From positions 163,698-227,697 of the forward strand of contig JACVCH010000006.1 in assembly GCA_016742175.1 (NCBI GenBank): DNA of 64,000 bases, in the 5' to 3' direction. The notes beneath the pieces were generated by a model, which made no database searches, had not been told where the DNA came from, and was given only the letters and a program-made list of their open reading frames with translations. This DNA is from Rhizobiaceae bacterium (GTDB taxonomy: Bacteria > Pseudomonadota > Alphaproteobacteria > Rhizobiales > Rhizobiaceae). Made by a program: the position numbers and the translations under genes. This document shows positions 13,012 through 21,865 of the stretch, piece by piece (position 1 is the stretch's first letter; each line of letters opens with the position of its first letter).

Positions 13012-13410
13012 ATGACAAATGTGAAGACTGCCGCCGAACTCACCCCTTCCGAGCACATAGACGCCCGGATCGCCGAGCTCGGGGACTGGCGCGGCGCCAT
13101 GCTCGCACGCGTTCGCGCCATAGTCCTTTCCGCCGATCCCGGCATGGTCGAGGAGTGGAAATGGCGCGGCGTGCCGACCTGGTCTCATGACGGCATCGTG
13201 TGCACCGGCGAGACCTACAAGGCGGTGGTCAAGATGACCTTCGCCAAGGGCGCATCGCTCGCCGACCCCACCGGCCTCTTCAATGCCAGCCTCGACGGCA
13301 ACACCCGCCGCGCGATCGACTTCCGCGAGGGCGACGCGGTGGACGAAGAAGCGCTCGCCGCGCTCATCCGCGCGGCGGTCGCGCTGAACGGTTCGGGGAA
13401 GAAGCGCTGA
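13012..13410 (+). CDS. DUF1801 (YdhG-like) protein
   Basis: 132 residues, soluble. The pattern EEWKWRGVPTWSHDGIVCTGETYK followed by VKMTFAKGA is typical of the DUF1801/YdhG iron-chaperone-like fold. The biochemical role is unknown. It starts 15 bp after uvrB, so it is probably read from the same message. The family is common beside unrelated genes, so cotranscription says little about repair. Confidence 0.82.
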   Translation: MTNVKTAAELTPSEHIDARIAELGDWRGAMLARVRAIVLSADPGMVEEWKWRGVPTWSHDGIVCTGETYKAVVKMTFAKGASLADPTGLFNASLDGNTRRAIDFREGDAVDEEALAALIRAAVALNGSGKKR

Positions 13411-13430
13411 TCGTTTTGCCCGGTTCCGGG

Positions 13431-14273
13431 CTACAGTCCATGTTCGGATCGATGCCAGTGCAGGAATTCCTGCGACGGCCAGGACGAGCGCTCCTGCGGC
13501 AGAAAAGGTTTCATGCCCGGGTTGTGGGTCCGAATGAAATCGAGCGCATCGGGATGCCCGATGGCCTCGTAGTCACCATTGAGCGAAAGCAGGCCGTTTT
13601 CCACATACCAGTGCATGGTCCGGCCGACCAGCGCGGCGTTGGCGAGCAGGTCGGGACCTCCGCGTGCGAGCGGACGAAAGTGGGAACACTCCGCTTCGTA
13701 TCGCCCGTCGCCGAGCACCGTTGCCAGGCCGGTGAACATGCAGCGAGAACCGTAAAGCCGGGCGATCTCCATCCTGAATTGCACGCTTCGCCTGATAGCC
13801 GTCAGCGCGTAGCGCTCGCGTTGGTCCTCGAAAACATACGGCACCGGTGATTCCGCGAGACCCGATGGCGGCACGCCGGCATCCGTTGTTTCTGCAGCGT
13901 CGAGAATTGCGACCAGCTCCTCGTCGGTCAGCGGACGAACGTCGCGTTGTACGTAGGAGCGCCAGTTCGGCTCGCGCAACGTTCGTTCGAAAATCGTCTC
14001 GGAAATCGCCTGTACGTGCCGGGGGAGCGGCGTCATCGTTTCGACGAGGATGCGGGCCTTGTCCGAACCGGGCGCGCCTTCGACCGTCAGGAGACGGCAG
14101 ACGCCGACATAGACCCCATGCAACACCGCTTTTCCGCGGTTTGATGGCGCGTATATGAGCGCCCAGCCGCCCTTGGCTGCCAGCAGAACATCGAAATAGC
14201 GAACCGGCACATCGGCATTCGAATAGCCAACGCCCGGCGCCATGCGCTCGGCCGTCAGAACGATATTCGCCAG
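13431..14273 (-). CDS. HNH endonuclease domain protein (putative restriction-type nuclease)
   Basis: 280 residues if read from a CTG at 14273, or 270 from the first ATG at 14243. The C-terminal third has an HNH fold: Cys in YGSRCMFTG, CSHFRPLARGGPDLLANAALVG with the His-Arg pair and the Asn, then the closing beta strand. The N-terminal half resembles the COG3440-type 'predicted restriction endonuclease' module. The conserved first strand (ANIVLTAE) lies upstream of the ATG, so the CTG start, with AAGGGGG 7 bp before it, is preferred. A one-base error in that G-run would instead put an ATG in frame. Function may be in DNA defence or repair; no methylase partner is present. Confidence 0.75.
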   Translation of the reverse strand: MANIVLTAERMAPGVGYSNADVPVRYFDVLLAAKGGWALIYAPSNRGKAVLHGVYVGVCRLLTVEGAPGSDKARILVETMTPLPRHVQAISETIFERTLREPNWRSYVQRDVRPLTDEELVAILDAAETTDAGVPPSGLAESPVPYVFEDQRERYALTAIRRSVQFRMEIARLYGSRCMFTGLATVLGDGRYEAECSHFRPLARGGPDLLANAALVGRTMHWYVENGLLSLNGDYEAIGHPDALDFIRTHNPGMKPFLPQERSSWPSQEFLHWHRSEHGL

Positions 14274-14453
14274 GTGCGATCCCCCTTCGCATTTCTTGGC
14301 ACGATCGCTGCGAGGGAAGAACGAACCGACGGTTGCGGAGCCGGTCGGCGCTATTTTGGATTGAGGCGATTGTCCGCATTTCAGCCGCCGGCGGTGAAAA
14401 AAATTCTTAATCCTCCGGCGCTAGGCTGGCCGCGACATCGGGGGCGATCAGCG

Positions 14454-15449
14454 GTGCATGAATTCCTGTCGGGCGATTTCGACGATGCGGACGCGCTGCG
14501 CCGGCGTATTGCCGCGCAGGATGCGCTGATCGCCGCGCAGGCGTGCGAGCTGGCGCACAGCCGCAAGATCTTCGCCCGCGCCTCAGAAGCGGCGCAGATC
14601 GGCGTCTGGGAATGCGAGCTCGCCGACAACTCGCTGCGTTGGAGCGACGTCGTCTACGACATCTTCGACCTGCCGCGTGGCTCGATGCCCGACCGCGCGA
14701 CGGCGCTCGCGCTCTATACGCCGCAATCGCGCGCCGAGATGGAGCGCCGCCGCAGCCAGGCGATCGCGGAGCGCTCGTCCTTCACCTTCGACGCCGAGAT
14801 CGTCACCGCCAGGGGCGTGCAGAAATTCATGCGCATCACCGCGCAGGTCGAGTGTGAGGCGGGCGTGGCCGTGCGCATTTTCGGCATGAAGCAGGACATC
14901 ACCGCCGAAAAACGCGCCGTCGACAAGCTGCGCCATCTGGCCGCCTTCGACGCCATGACCGGCCTTGCCAACCGCGCGCAGTTCCAGGAGCGCCTGACGG
15001 AGCGGGCCGAGGCGGGCGCGCTCGCCGCGCTGCTTCTGGTCGATCTCGACGGCTTCAAGCAGGTCAATGACGGCCACGGCCACATGGCGGGGGACGCCTG
15101 CCTGCGCGAGGCCGCCGCGCGGCTCTCCGCGACCTGCGCTGAGGCCGATCTCGTCGCGCGCATCGGCGGAGATGAATTCGCGGTGCTCGTCGGGGCCGGG
15201 GTCAATCTTGAAACCATCGCCGAGCTTGCCCGCGCGATCACCACCGCCATGGGCGAGCCGTTTCGGCTCGACGGGCGCAGCCACACGCTCGGCGCCTCGG
15301 TCGGCATCGCGCTCGCCGCCGGCGCCGCGCCGTCCGACCTCTTCGTCAACGCCGACACCGCGCTCTATGCCGCCAAATCCGGCGGGCGCGGCACGTTCCG
15401 CATCTTCAAGGGCGAAGCATCGCTCGGCCGCGACAGCGAAGCCGCGTGA
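14454..15449 (+). CDS. PAS-GGDEF diguanylate cyclase
   Basis: 331 residues from GTG. A short coiled stretch (residues 15-45) is followed by a PAS fold (about 46-150, ending GMKQDITAEKRA). The GGDEF domain comes next, with its signature intact at 238-242 (RIGGDEF) and the metal site LVDLDGFKQVND. The allosteric I-site RxxD expected just before the signature reads AEAD, so product inhibition is probably lost. No membrane segment was seen; the PAS domain suggests cytosolic sensing. It makes the second messenger c-di-GMP. The GTG was chosen because an earlier frame start would run into the divergent HNH gene. Confidence 0.88.
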   Translation: MHEFLSGDFDDADALRRRIAAQDALIAAQACELAHSRKIFARASEAAQIGVWECELADNSLRWSDVVYDIFDLPRGSMPDRATALALYTPQSRAEMERRRSQAIAERSSFTFDAEIVTARGVQKFMRITAQVECEAGVAVRIFGMKQDITAEKRAVDKLRHLAAFDAMTGLANRAQFQERLTERAEAGALAALLLVDLDGFKQVNDGHGHMAGDACLREAAARLSATCAEADLVARIGGDEFAVLVGAGVNLETIAELARAITTAMGEPFRLDGRSHTLGASVGIALAAGAAPSDLFVNADTALYAAKSGGRGTFRIFKGEASLGRDSEAA

Positions 15450-16415
15450 TCAGCCGAGGACCGAGGCGAACAGCTCGGGATCGACGTTTCCGCCCGAGGC
15501 GACCACCACCACATCGCCGCCCGAAATCGTGTCGCCATGGAAGAGCGCGGCTGCCAGCGCCACCGCGCCGCCGGGCTCGACCACGATCTTCAGCCGCGTG
15601 AAGGCGAGCGCCATGGCGCGGCGCACGTCGGATTCGGCCACCGCGATGCCCGCGCCGCACAGTTCCTTCATCACCGGAAAGGTCAGCCGCCCCGGCTGCG
15701 GCGTCACGATCGCGTCGCAGATCGAGCTTGCGCCCGGCTGGTTGGCCCGGATCTCGCCCGCCGCGAGCGAGCGCGCCGCATCGTCGAACCCTTCCGGCTC
15801 GCAGGTGCGCACGGTGAAGCCCGGCGCCTCGGCGGCCAACGCCAGCGCGATGCCCGAGGTCAGCCCGCCGCCGCCGCATGGCACCAGAACCTCGCCCGGC
15901 GCGACGCCGAGTTCGGCCGCCTGCGCGGCGATCTCCAGCCCCACCGTGCCCTGTCCGGCGATCACCTCCGACTCGTCGAAGGGGCGGATCAGCGTCAGCC
16001 CCCGCTCGCCCGCCAGCCGCTCGCCGATCGCGTCGCGATCCTCCTTGGCGCGGTCGTAAAGCACCACCTCGGCGCCATAGGCGCGGGTGTTGTCGATCTT
16101 CATCTTCGGGGCGTCGGACGGCATGATGATCACCGCCGGCACGCCGTGCATCTGTGCGGCCAGCGCCACGCCCTGCGCGTGGTTGCCGGAGGAAAACGCG
16201 ATCACGCCGCGTGCGCGCACATCCGGCTCGAGCGCTGAAAGCGCCGACCAGCCGCCGCGAAACTTGAACGAGCCCGTATGCTGCAGGCATTCCGGTTTCA
16301 CGAAGACGCGCCGTCCGGCGATCTCGTCGAGGAATTGCGAGTTCAAGAGCGGCGTCCGGCGGGCCTTGCCCTCCAGGCGCGAAGCTGCGGCGCGGATGCG
16401 GGAAATATCGGTCAT
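15450..16415 (-). CDS. Threonine ammonia-lyase / serine dehydratase-like PLP enzyme
   Basis: 321 residues, fold-type II. The PLP lysine is K51 in TGSFKFRG, and SSGNHAQGVA binds the substrate carboxylate. The glycine-rich phosphate loop is PCGGGGLTSG, and GGAVALAA lies near the end. There is no C-terminal ACT domain, so it is the short catabolic type that deaminates threonine or serine to 2-oxoacids; a racemase role is also possible in this group. It is tail-to-tail with the diguanylate cyclase with no gap. Confidence 0.87.
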   Translation of the reverse strand: MTDISRIRAAASRLEGKARRTPLLNSQFLDEIAGRRVFVKPECLQHTGSFKFRGGWSALSALEPDVRARGVIAFSSGNHAQGVALAAQMHGVPAVIIMPSDAPKMKIDNTRAYGAEVVLYDRAKEDRDAIGERLAGERGLTLIRPFDESEVIAGQGTVGLEIAAQAAELGVAPGEVLVPCGGGGLTSGIALALAAEAPGFTVRTCEPEGFDDAARSLAAGEIRANQPGASSICDAIVTPQPGRLTFPVMKELCGAGIAVAESDVRRAMALAFTRLKIVVEPGGAVALAAALFHGDTISGGDVVVVASGGNVDPELFASVLG

Positions 16416-16460
16416 GGCCGCCTTATGCCAAGCCGCGCCGCGCGCCGCCAGTCCCTTTCC

Positions 16461-16928
16461 TCACCCGCGGCCCCTGTAAGTCGGCACGCCCTGTTCGGGC
16501 ACCCACACATCGGCCGGCGCCGCGCCGGTCTGGTAGAAGACGTCGATCGGAATCCCGCCGCGCGGATACCAGTAGCCGCCGATCCGCAGCCATTGCGGTG
16601 CTAGAAGTTCGACCAGCCGCTTGCCGATCGTCACCGTGCAGTCCTCGTGGAATGCGCCATGGTTGCGGAAGGAAAACAGGAACAGCTTCAGCGACTTGCT
16701 CTCCACCAGCCAGTCGCCGGGAATGTAGTCGATCACCAGATGCGCGAAATCCGGCTGGCCGGTCATCGGGCAAAGTGAAGTGAATTCGGGCGCGGTGAAG
16801 CGCACCGTATAGCGCGTGCCGGCCTGCGGGTTCCCCACGCGCTCCAGCACGGCATCCTCCGGCCGTGCCGGAATGGCGGCGTCCGCGCCGAGCTGCGTCA
16901 GGTTCGAATAGATCGTGTCATGCGCCAA
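16461..16928 (-). CDS. queF: NADPH-dependent 7-cyano-7-deazaguanine reductase QueF
   Basis: 155 residues, the short unimodular QueF class. The catalytic Cys53 is in [12 protein letters not shown] with Asp60, and the QueF motif [13 protein letters not shown] plus NHGAFHED are complete. It reduces preQ0 to preQ1 in the queuosine tRNA pathway, in the cytosol. No other queuosine gene lies nearby. The preceding region shows no recognisable preQ1 riboswitch. Confidence 0.94.
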   Translation of the reverse strand: MAHDTIYSNLTQLGADAAIPARPEDAVLERVGNPQAGTRYTVRFTAPEFTSLCPMTGQPDFAHLVIDYIPGDWLVESKSLKLFLFSFRNHGAFHEDCTVTIGKRLVELLAPQWLRIGGYWYPRGGIPIDVFYQTGAAPADVWVPEQGVPTYRGRG

Positions 16929-17132
16929 GCGCTTCGTCCTTGTTTTGACCGGGTAGGCTGCGACCGGAATTGCGAAAGGCGCGCGGATAGCAGGGAAGGG
17001 CGGCGAGGTAAAGGCGGGGGCGTGCTACGGCGCTTCCCTTCCACCACCGTGGGTAGTGAAAAGTCTAAACGACGTGCGGAGGGTGCATTAATGTCTGCCC
17101 GGTAGGGTGCCGGCATCTGGGAGGGACCAAAC

Positions 17133-17564
17133 ATGCTGCGCCGTACGCTTCTCGCCATCGCCATTTTCTGCATCTCCACGCTGGCTTCGGCCCAGGACAG
17201 GCCGGTCGAAGAAGACCCGGCCGGATCTTGGCGACAGGTGTCCTCCAGCGCGGGCGCGTGCCTGACTTGCTCGATCACCATTTCGAAGACCAGCGACGGT
17301 TATCTCATGACGGCGAGCAATGGGTGGGAGTCCAGGATCACGCATCTCCGGAAAGGCGTTTTCGTCGGGCATGGTCGATGGGAGCGGTCCGGCCCTAAAC
17401 TGCATCCGACCAGAGAAGTCATGACCGTGATGAAAATTTCCGTCGACGGCCGGATGCTCCTCGCCCTCGCGCTTCGGCGGCCCGACGGCACGCTCTGGGA
17501 GATCAATGCGGAATTTGTCCGCCGTACGGAGTCGGAACCCTCGAAGCCTGAACTCGACTTGTAA
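17133..17564 (+). CDS. Secreted hypothetical protein
   Basis: 143 residues with a clear signal peptide (cleavage ASAQ near residue 21). The start ATG has GGGAGGG at good distance. The mature part is about 120 residues with a CLTC pair that could form a disulphide or bind metal. I do not recognise the family. Base composition is slightly lower in GC than its neighbours, and the gene borders the repeat-rich accessory patch. Confidence 0.65.
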   Translation: MLRRTLLAIAIFCISTLASAQDRPVEEDPAGSWRQVSSSAGACLTCSITISKTSDGYLMTASNGWESRITHLRKGVFVGHGRWERSGPKLHPTREVMTVMKISVDGRMLLALALRRPDGTLWEINAEFVRRTESEPSKPELDL

Positions 17565-18111
17565 CGACGCGAGCCCGAGGCGGTTCGAGCCAGGCCGGTG
17601 CCGAAAAGGGGAGCATGAGGGGGCGCAAACGCCGCTGACCTCGCCGCTCCCCCCCACCTCGTCATCCTCGGGCTTGACCCGAGGATCCATGCCTCGACAT
17701 CACCGCTCGCATTCGGCTCAGACGCGATCGCGCCACCCTCTCCACCGTCACCCCTGTGCTCGTCACAGGGGTCCATGCCTTGCCGTGACCACCGTCACTC
17801 CAGTGCAAATCATCCGTCACCCGCCAGCACGTCACGAACGCAGAGGCATGGATCCCCGGGTCTGCGCAGCCGCTCCGCGCCTGCTCCGCCCGAGGATGAC
17901 GAATTGGAGGAGCGCCGCCAACCGGGAGAGTCTGCGCCCCCACCACCTCGTCATCCTCGGGCTCGACCCGAGGATCCATGCCTCGACATCACCAACCAAA
18001 CGCCCGCACAAAACCACTGCTCGCCACGCAACGGCTTACGCACACGCTATACTTGCACGCTTAACAGTTGCATGATCTCATCTCGATGGGTTGGCGATAT
18101 CGGGGGGAATC
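17565..18111. repeat. Repeat-filled intergenic region, family A palindromes
   Basis: No gene seen. Two near-identical units occur, at 17658-17711 and 17947-17995. Each carries a 9-bp stem (ATCCTCGGG/CCCGAGGAT) followed by ATCCATGCCTCGACATCACC. Between them lie partial and inverted versions around 17755-17900. Related units are at 45835-45876, 45941-46004 and 55324-55366. This is typical of short palindromic elements in rhizobial genomes. Confidence 0.8.
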
Positions 18112-19167
18112 ATGAGTGTCGACGATCAACTGCGCATTCTGTCTGAGCGCATCAAGATGCACTCGAGTTCGATGGTCACAGAAGAGGCCGTCAAGACAGC
18201 GATCGTTCTGCCATTCCTTTCCGCACTAGAATACGACGTGTTCAATCCCGGTGAAGTCGTGCCGGAGTTCTGCGCGGATGCTGTCGGGAAAAAGGGGGAA
18301 AAGGTCGACTACGCCATTAAGCTCGATAGCGAGATCAAGGTCTTGATCGAGTGCAAGCCGATTACGACAAATCTCGATAAAGTGCACCTGGCGCAACTCT
18401 ATCGATATTTCTCCGTCACCGACGCCAAGTTCGCGATCCTCACCAACGGTCGGACTTTCCATTTTCATACGGACTTGGTTGCGCCGAACAAGCTGGATGA
18501 GAAACCCTTCTTCTCGTTCGATCTCTCTGATCTTCAAGGGCAGATGATCGCGGAACTGAAGAAATTTGCGAAAAGCGAGTTTGACGTTGATGGAATTCTT
18601 CGAACCGCCCATCGATTGAAATACACCTCTGCGATCAAGAAGGAGCTTTCCAACTTGATGGAAAACCCGAATGAGGAATTCGTTCGGCTCGTCATCAGCG
18701 ACGTCCATGAGGGGCGATTTACACAGGCCGTGCGTGAGGAATTTACTCCCATGGTCAAGGCGGCGTTTCGAGAGATCGTTCGCGAGATGGTCCAAAGCCG
18801 ATTGTCCAACGCTTTGGCGGATACGACTGCAACGGAACTGGTCGACGTGGCTGACGATGTGGAGGCCGAAGAGATTGTCACAACCGAGGAGGAACGCGAA
18901 GGTTTCATGATCATTCGTGCAATCGTGCGCGACATTGTCAAACCAGCCCGCGTGGTGATGCGAGATCAGAAAAGCTACTGCGGCGTTCTAATTGACAACA
19001 ACAACAGAAAGCCGCTGGCCCGGCTCCATTTCAATCGGAGCGTAAAATACGTCGGCCTTTTCGACGGAGAAAAGGAAGAGCGCGTTCGGATCGATACCTT
19101 GGATGAAATCTACGATCAGGCCGAGCGATTGAGAGCCACGGCACGCGAGTACGCAACGCCAAACTGA
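18112..19167 (+). CDS. Solitary type I restriction HsdR N-terminal-type nuclease
   Basis: 351 residues from an ATG behind GGGGGGA. Residues about 20-130 look like the HsdR_N nuclease fold: an early acidic helix (TEEAVKTAIVLPFL), then the PD-(D/E)xK core with D66 (VDYAI) and E80-x-K82 (LIECKP), then QLYRYFS. No helicase motor, HsdM or HsdS is present here. The C-terminal part contains an acidic linker and a mixed domain of unknown role (about 270-345). GC is clearly lower than in neighbours, and repeats border it on both sides, which suggests transfer. It is possibly a stand-alone defence nuclease. Confidence 0.78.
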   Translation: MSVDDQLRILSERIKMHSSSMVTEEAVKTAIVLPFLSALEYDVFNPGEVVPEFCADAVGKKGEKVDYAIKLDSEIKVLIECKPITTNLDKVHLAQLYRYFSVTDAKFAILTNGRTFHFHTDLVAPNKLDEKPFFSFDLSDLQGQMIAELKKFAKSEFDVDGILRTAHRLKYTSAIKKELSNLMENPNEEFVRLVISDVHEGRFTQAVREEFTPMVKAAFREIVREMVQSRLSNALADTTATELVDVADDVEAEEIVTTEEEREGFMIIRAIVRDIVKPARVVMRDQKSYCGVLIDNNNRKPLARLHFNRSVKYVGLFDGEKEERVRIDTLDEIYDQAERLRATAREYATPN

Positions 19168-19185
19168 TCGTCGACGCTCTCCACC

Positions 19186-19500
19186 CAAAAAACTTATCCC
19201 CACCCCCGCCACCTCCCGTATCATCCCTCCCATCGCCCTTGCGGGAACCGGAGCCGGAACCGGGTTTTGGGAGGGCGGCGGTGACTTCCCCCGGAGGCGT
19301 GGTTCGCCGAAGGCTCGTGAAGGCACGGAACAGGCCGGCGTGGTGAGGCGCGCGCGATAAGCGCAACCCCAAGCCATGCGGGAAAAGCCGCGGGCGTCCG
19401 TAAGGATCGTCTGTGACCGGCCGAGAGCGTGACAGCCACCGACGGACGGCCGTTCGGGTCGCAAACCAAAAACAAACTGGCGAACCGGACGGCCGCCCGT
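19186..19500 (-). repeat. Long dispersed repeat, copy 1 (family D)
   Basis: About 310 bp, GC-rich, no supported gene. Read on the minus strand it shares ordered blocks with 45535-45795: CCCGCGGCTTTTCCCGCA is identical, then CCTGT(T/C)C...TCACG, CACCGCC-CCTCCCA, ACCCGGT, TCCGGTTCCC, CGGGAGG and GGGGATAAGTTTTT. It also contains inverted repeats near 19443-19500. Open frames across it are probably artefacts. A structured RNA or inactive mobile element is possible. Confidence 0.7.
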
Positions 19501-19576
19501 TTCCCGACCCATCCCGCTCCCGGCTAATGGGCGCGGCCGCCTTCGCACGCCCGAAATCCAGCCGAGGAGACGAAAA

Positions 19577-20008
19577 TTGCAGGACGAGCCTTACGACCCG
19601 AATAGCTGGGAGCCGCGCGAGGTGCGCATTGCGCGCCATGTCGGCGTGCTACGCGAGGGGATCGGCGCGCTCGTCGCCGCGCCGCCTTATCCCGAGGCCG
19701 AAATCCTCACCGCGTTCCGGCTCAAATCCGGCATGGCCGGCCTGCCGCATTTTTGCCCGCGCGCCGCTTGCCGGCGCGCAAACTCCTGCCGCGCGAGCGA
19801 CATCGAGGCGGGCGCGGCCTGCGGGGCGCAGTTCAGCGCGGAAATCGAGCGCGACTTTCAGGCCATGGTGCTCGGCATCCTGATCGCCTGGCGTGCGCAA
19901 TGCGCCCGTGCCGCGCGCGAGGCGGCGGCGCTTGCCCACTGGTCCGGTGCCGAAACGAACGCTGCGCCATTGTCGCGGGGAAGGCGGGCGGCTAAGCGGA
20001 AGGGATGA
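19577..20008 (+). CDS. Hypothetical Cys-rich protein
   Basis: 143 residues from TTG with GAGGAGA upstream. A central cluster of cysteines (HFCPRAACRRANSC, then GAACGAQF after a short gap) could bind a metal. The C-terminal third is an Ala-rich helix. I do not recognise the family. Its stop overlaps the start of the following transporter gene (ATGA), so the two are coupled. Confidence 0.6.
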   Translation: MQDEPYDPNSWEPREVRIARHVGVLREGIGALVAAPPYPEAEILTAFRLKSGMAGLPHFCPRAACRRANSCRASDIEAGAACGAQFSAEIERDFQAMVLGILIAWRAQCARAAREAAALAHWSGAETNAAPLSRGRRAAKRKG

Positions 20009-20916
20009 CCCACCACGACCGGCCGATGCTCGGCATCCTCCTGATGATCGGCTTTTGCGCCATCGCGCCGCTCGGCGATGCGACGGCGAAGATCCTCGGC
20101 GACACGATCCCGCTGGTGCAACTTCTGGCCGTGCGCTTTGCCATCCAGGCCGTCATCCTTTTACCGATCATCTTCGCCACCGGCATTTCGCTGCGCATGA
20201 GCCCCTATGTGCTGCGCATGACCTTCCTGCGCACCGCGCTCCACATCGTCGGCATCGGCGCGATGTTCACCTCGCTGCGCTATCTGCCCCTGGCCGACGC
20301 CGTCGCCATCGCCTTCGTGATGCCGTTCATCATGCTGGTGCTCGGCGCCACGATCCTGGGCGAAGAGGTCGGCCCGCGCCGCATCGCCGCCTGCGCGGTC
20401 GGTTTCATCGGCACGCTTCTCGTGGTGCAGCCGAGCTTTGCGGAAGTCGGCTGGCCGGCCTTTTTGCCGATCGTCGTCGCCTTCACTTTCGCCTTCTACA
20501 TGCTGGTTTCGCGGCAGATCGCCAAGGAGTGCGATCCGCTGGCGCTGCAGACGATTTCCGGCTTCATCGGCACGCCGGTGCTGGTGCTGGTCCTCGCGCT
20601 CACCTGGGGGCGGACGGATTCGTTCTTCGGCATCGTCATGCCGAACGCGACCGAGACCTGGCTGCTCATCGGCATCGGCGTGCTGGGCACCTGCGGGCAC
20701 CTTTTGATGACGTGGTCGCTGCGCTTTGCGCCGTCCGCCACCGTCGCGCCGGTGCAATATCTCGAAATTCCCTTCGCCACCTTCATCGGCTGGCTGATCT
20801 TCGCCGACCTGCCAAACGGTCTCGCCGCCATCGGTATCGCCATCACCATGGCCGCCGGGCTCTACATCCTGTTTCGGGAGCGCAGCCTGGCGCAGCCGCG
20901 GCCTTCTGAAGCCTAG
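20005..20916 (+). CDS. EamA/DMT-superfamily transporter
   Basis: 303 residues with ten predicted helices in two EamA repeats. The first is about residues 10-145 (SLRYLPLADAVAIAFVMPF, ILGEEVGPRRIAA). The second is about 155-295 (LRFAPSATVAPVQYLEIPFATFIGWLIF). Such proteins export or import small metabolites; the substrate is unknown. It overlaps the preceding small gene by 4 bp and shares a CTAG stop region with the converging DUF1206 gene. Confidence 0.88.
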   Translation: MTHHDRPMLGILLMIGFCAIAPLGDATAKILGDTIPLVQLLAVRFAIQAVILLPIIFATGISLRMSPYVLRMTFLRTALHIVGIGAMFTSLRYLPLADAVAIAFVMPFIMLVLGATILGEEVGPRRIAACAVGFIGTLLVVQPSFAEVGWPAFLPIVVAFTFAFYMLVSRQIAKECDPLALQTISGFIGTPVLVLVLALTWGRTDSFFGIVMPNATETWLLIGIGVLGTCGHLLMTWSLRFAPSATVAPVQYLEIPFATFIGWLIFADLPNGLAAIGIAITMAAGLYILFRERSLAQPRPSEA

Positions 20917-21704
20917 GCATCCTCGACATTGATGCGGCGGTAGAGCGCCTGCGTGAAGGAATAGGCGGCGAAGGCGAGGAGGCCGATGCCCATCGCGGCC
21001 AGCAGAAGGCTTCCGGCGGGCAGGGACTGGACGAAGTCGAGCGCGTCCTTCGAACCGACATCGTCGCCCGTCCCGCCGCCGCGCCATGCCTGAAGCGCGA
21101 CGAGGAAGGCGAGGATGGCGAAGACCGCGCCGCGGGCGAAGAGCCCCGTCTTGGCGATCGGGTGGATCACCTTCATCTTCGCCGCATCCGCCTCGATGTG
21201 GTCGGCATATTTCTCGCGCACCGCCTTGATGACATGGGCGACGGCGGCGCCCGCAAGGCATGCGGCGATGACGGCGGAGACGATGCCGGTGCCGACGAAG
21301 CCGGCGATGGCGTCGGCGATGCCGCCACCCGATTCACTGTCCGAACTTGTCCCCCTGATCCGCGAAGCGGTGTAGAATGCGAGCGTGGAATAGGCGATGG
21401 CGGAAACCATCAGTCCGCCCCTGACGGCGATGCCCTTGGCGCCGGTGCCATGGCTGTCGGTGTCGAAGACGGCCTGGATCGTGCGCCACAGCGCGTAGCA
21501 GGCAAGGCCGAGGACGAGCGCGTAGGCGACCGCGATGCCGAAGCCGGTTCCGAGCAGCCGGTCGAGCGCGTCGCGCGACCCCATCGTCTCGCCCGAGCCG
21601 ATCGCGGCGGTGGCGGCGAAGAAGCCGATCACCGTGTAGATCAGCCCGCGCGCGGCATAGCCGATGCGTGCGAATGGCCGAAACCATGCCTTTGCCTGAT
21701 GCAT
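20913..21704 (-). CDS. DUF1206 membrane protein
   Basis: 263 residues from the ATG at 21704 (GGGGGAG upstream). Three similar two-helix units are visible. They begin with FARIGYAARGLIY, AVRGGLMVSAIAYS and IAKTGLFARGAVFA, the triplicated pattern of the DUF1206 family. It is an inner-membrane protein of unknown function. The much longer in-frame extension upstream has no family support. Confidence 0.85.
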   Translation of the reverse strand: MHQAKAWFRPFARIGYAARGLIYTVIGFFAATAAIGSGETMGSRDALDRLLGTGFGIAVAYALVLGLACYALWRTIQAVFDTDSHGTGAKGIAVRGGLMVSAIAYSTLAFYTASRIRGTSSDSESGGGIADAIAGFVGTGIVSAVIAACLAGAAVAHVIKAVREKYADHIEADAAKMKVIHPIAKTGLFARGAVFAILAFLVALQAWRGGGTGDDVGSKDALDFVQSLPAGSLLLAAMGIGLLAFAAYSFTQALYRRINVEDA

Positions 21705-21865
21705 TCTGCGCTCCCCCGTCTGGCGTCGATCAGCAATGCGTGATGAAGCGTCCGGTTCCGCAATTAACCATGACATGCAGCGAAGATCATGTGATCGAAC
21801 CGGCCATGGAGCGAACCGTTTTGCCGACCTACATTTGCCTGCCAGACGACGGACGATACGCATTG

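Noticed and set aside
17565..18111. CRISPR array
   Set aside because: Repeats are few, palindromic, unevenly spaced and in both orientations; no spacers of constant length and no cas genes.
19031..19639. Arg-rich frames on the minus strand over the long repeat
   Set aside because: Low-complexity composition, no ribosome site, and the region is a dispersed repeat with conserved blocks that do not keep a frame between the two copies.
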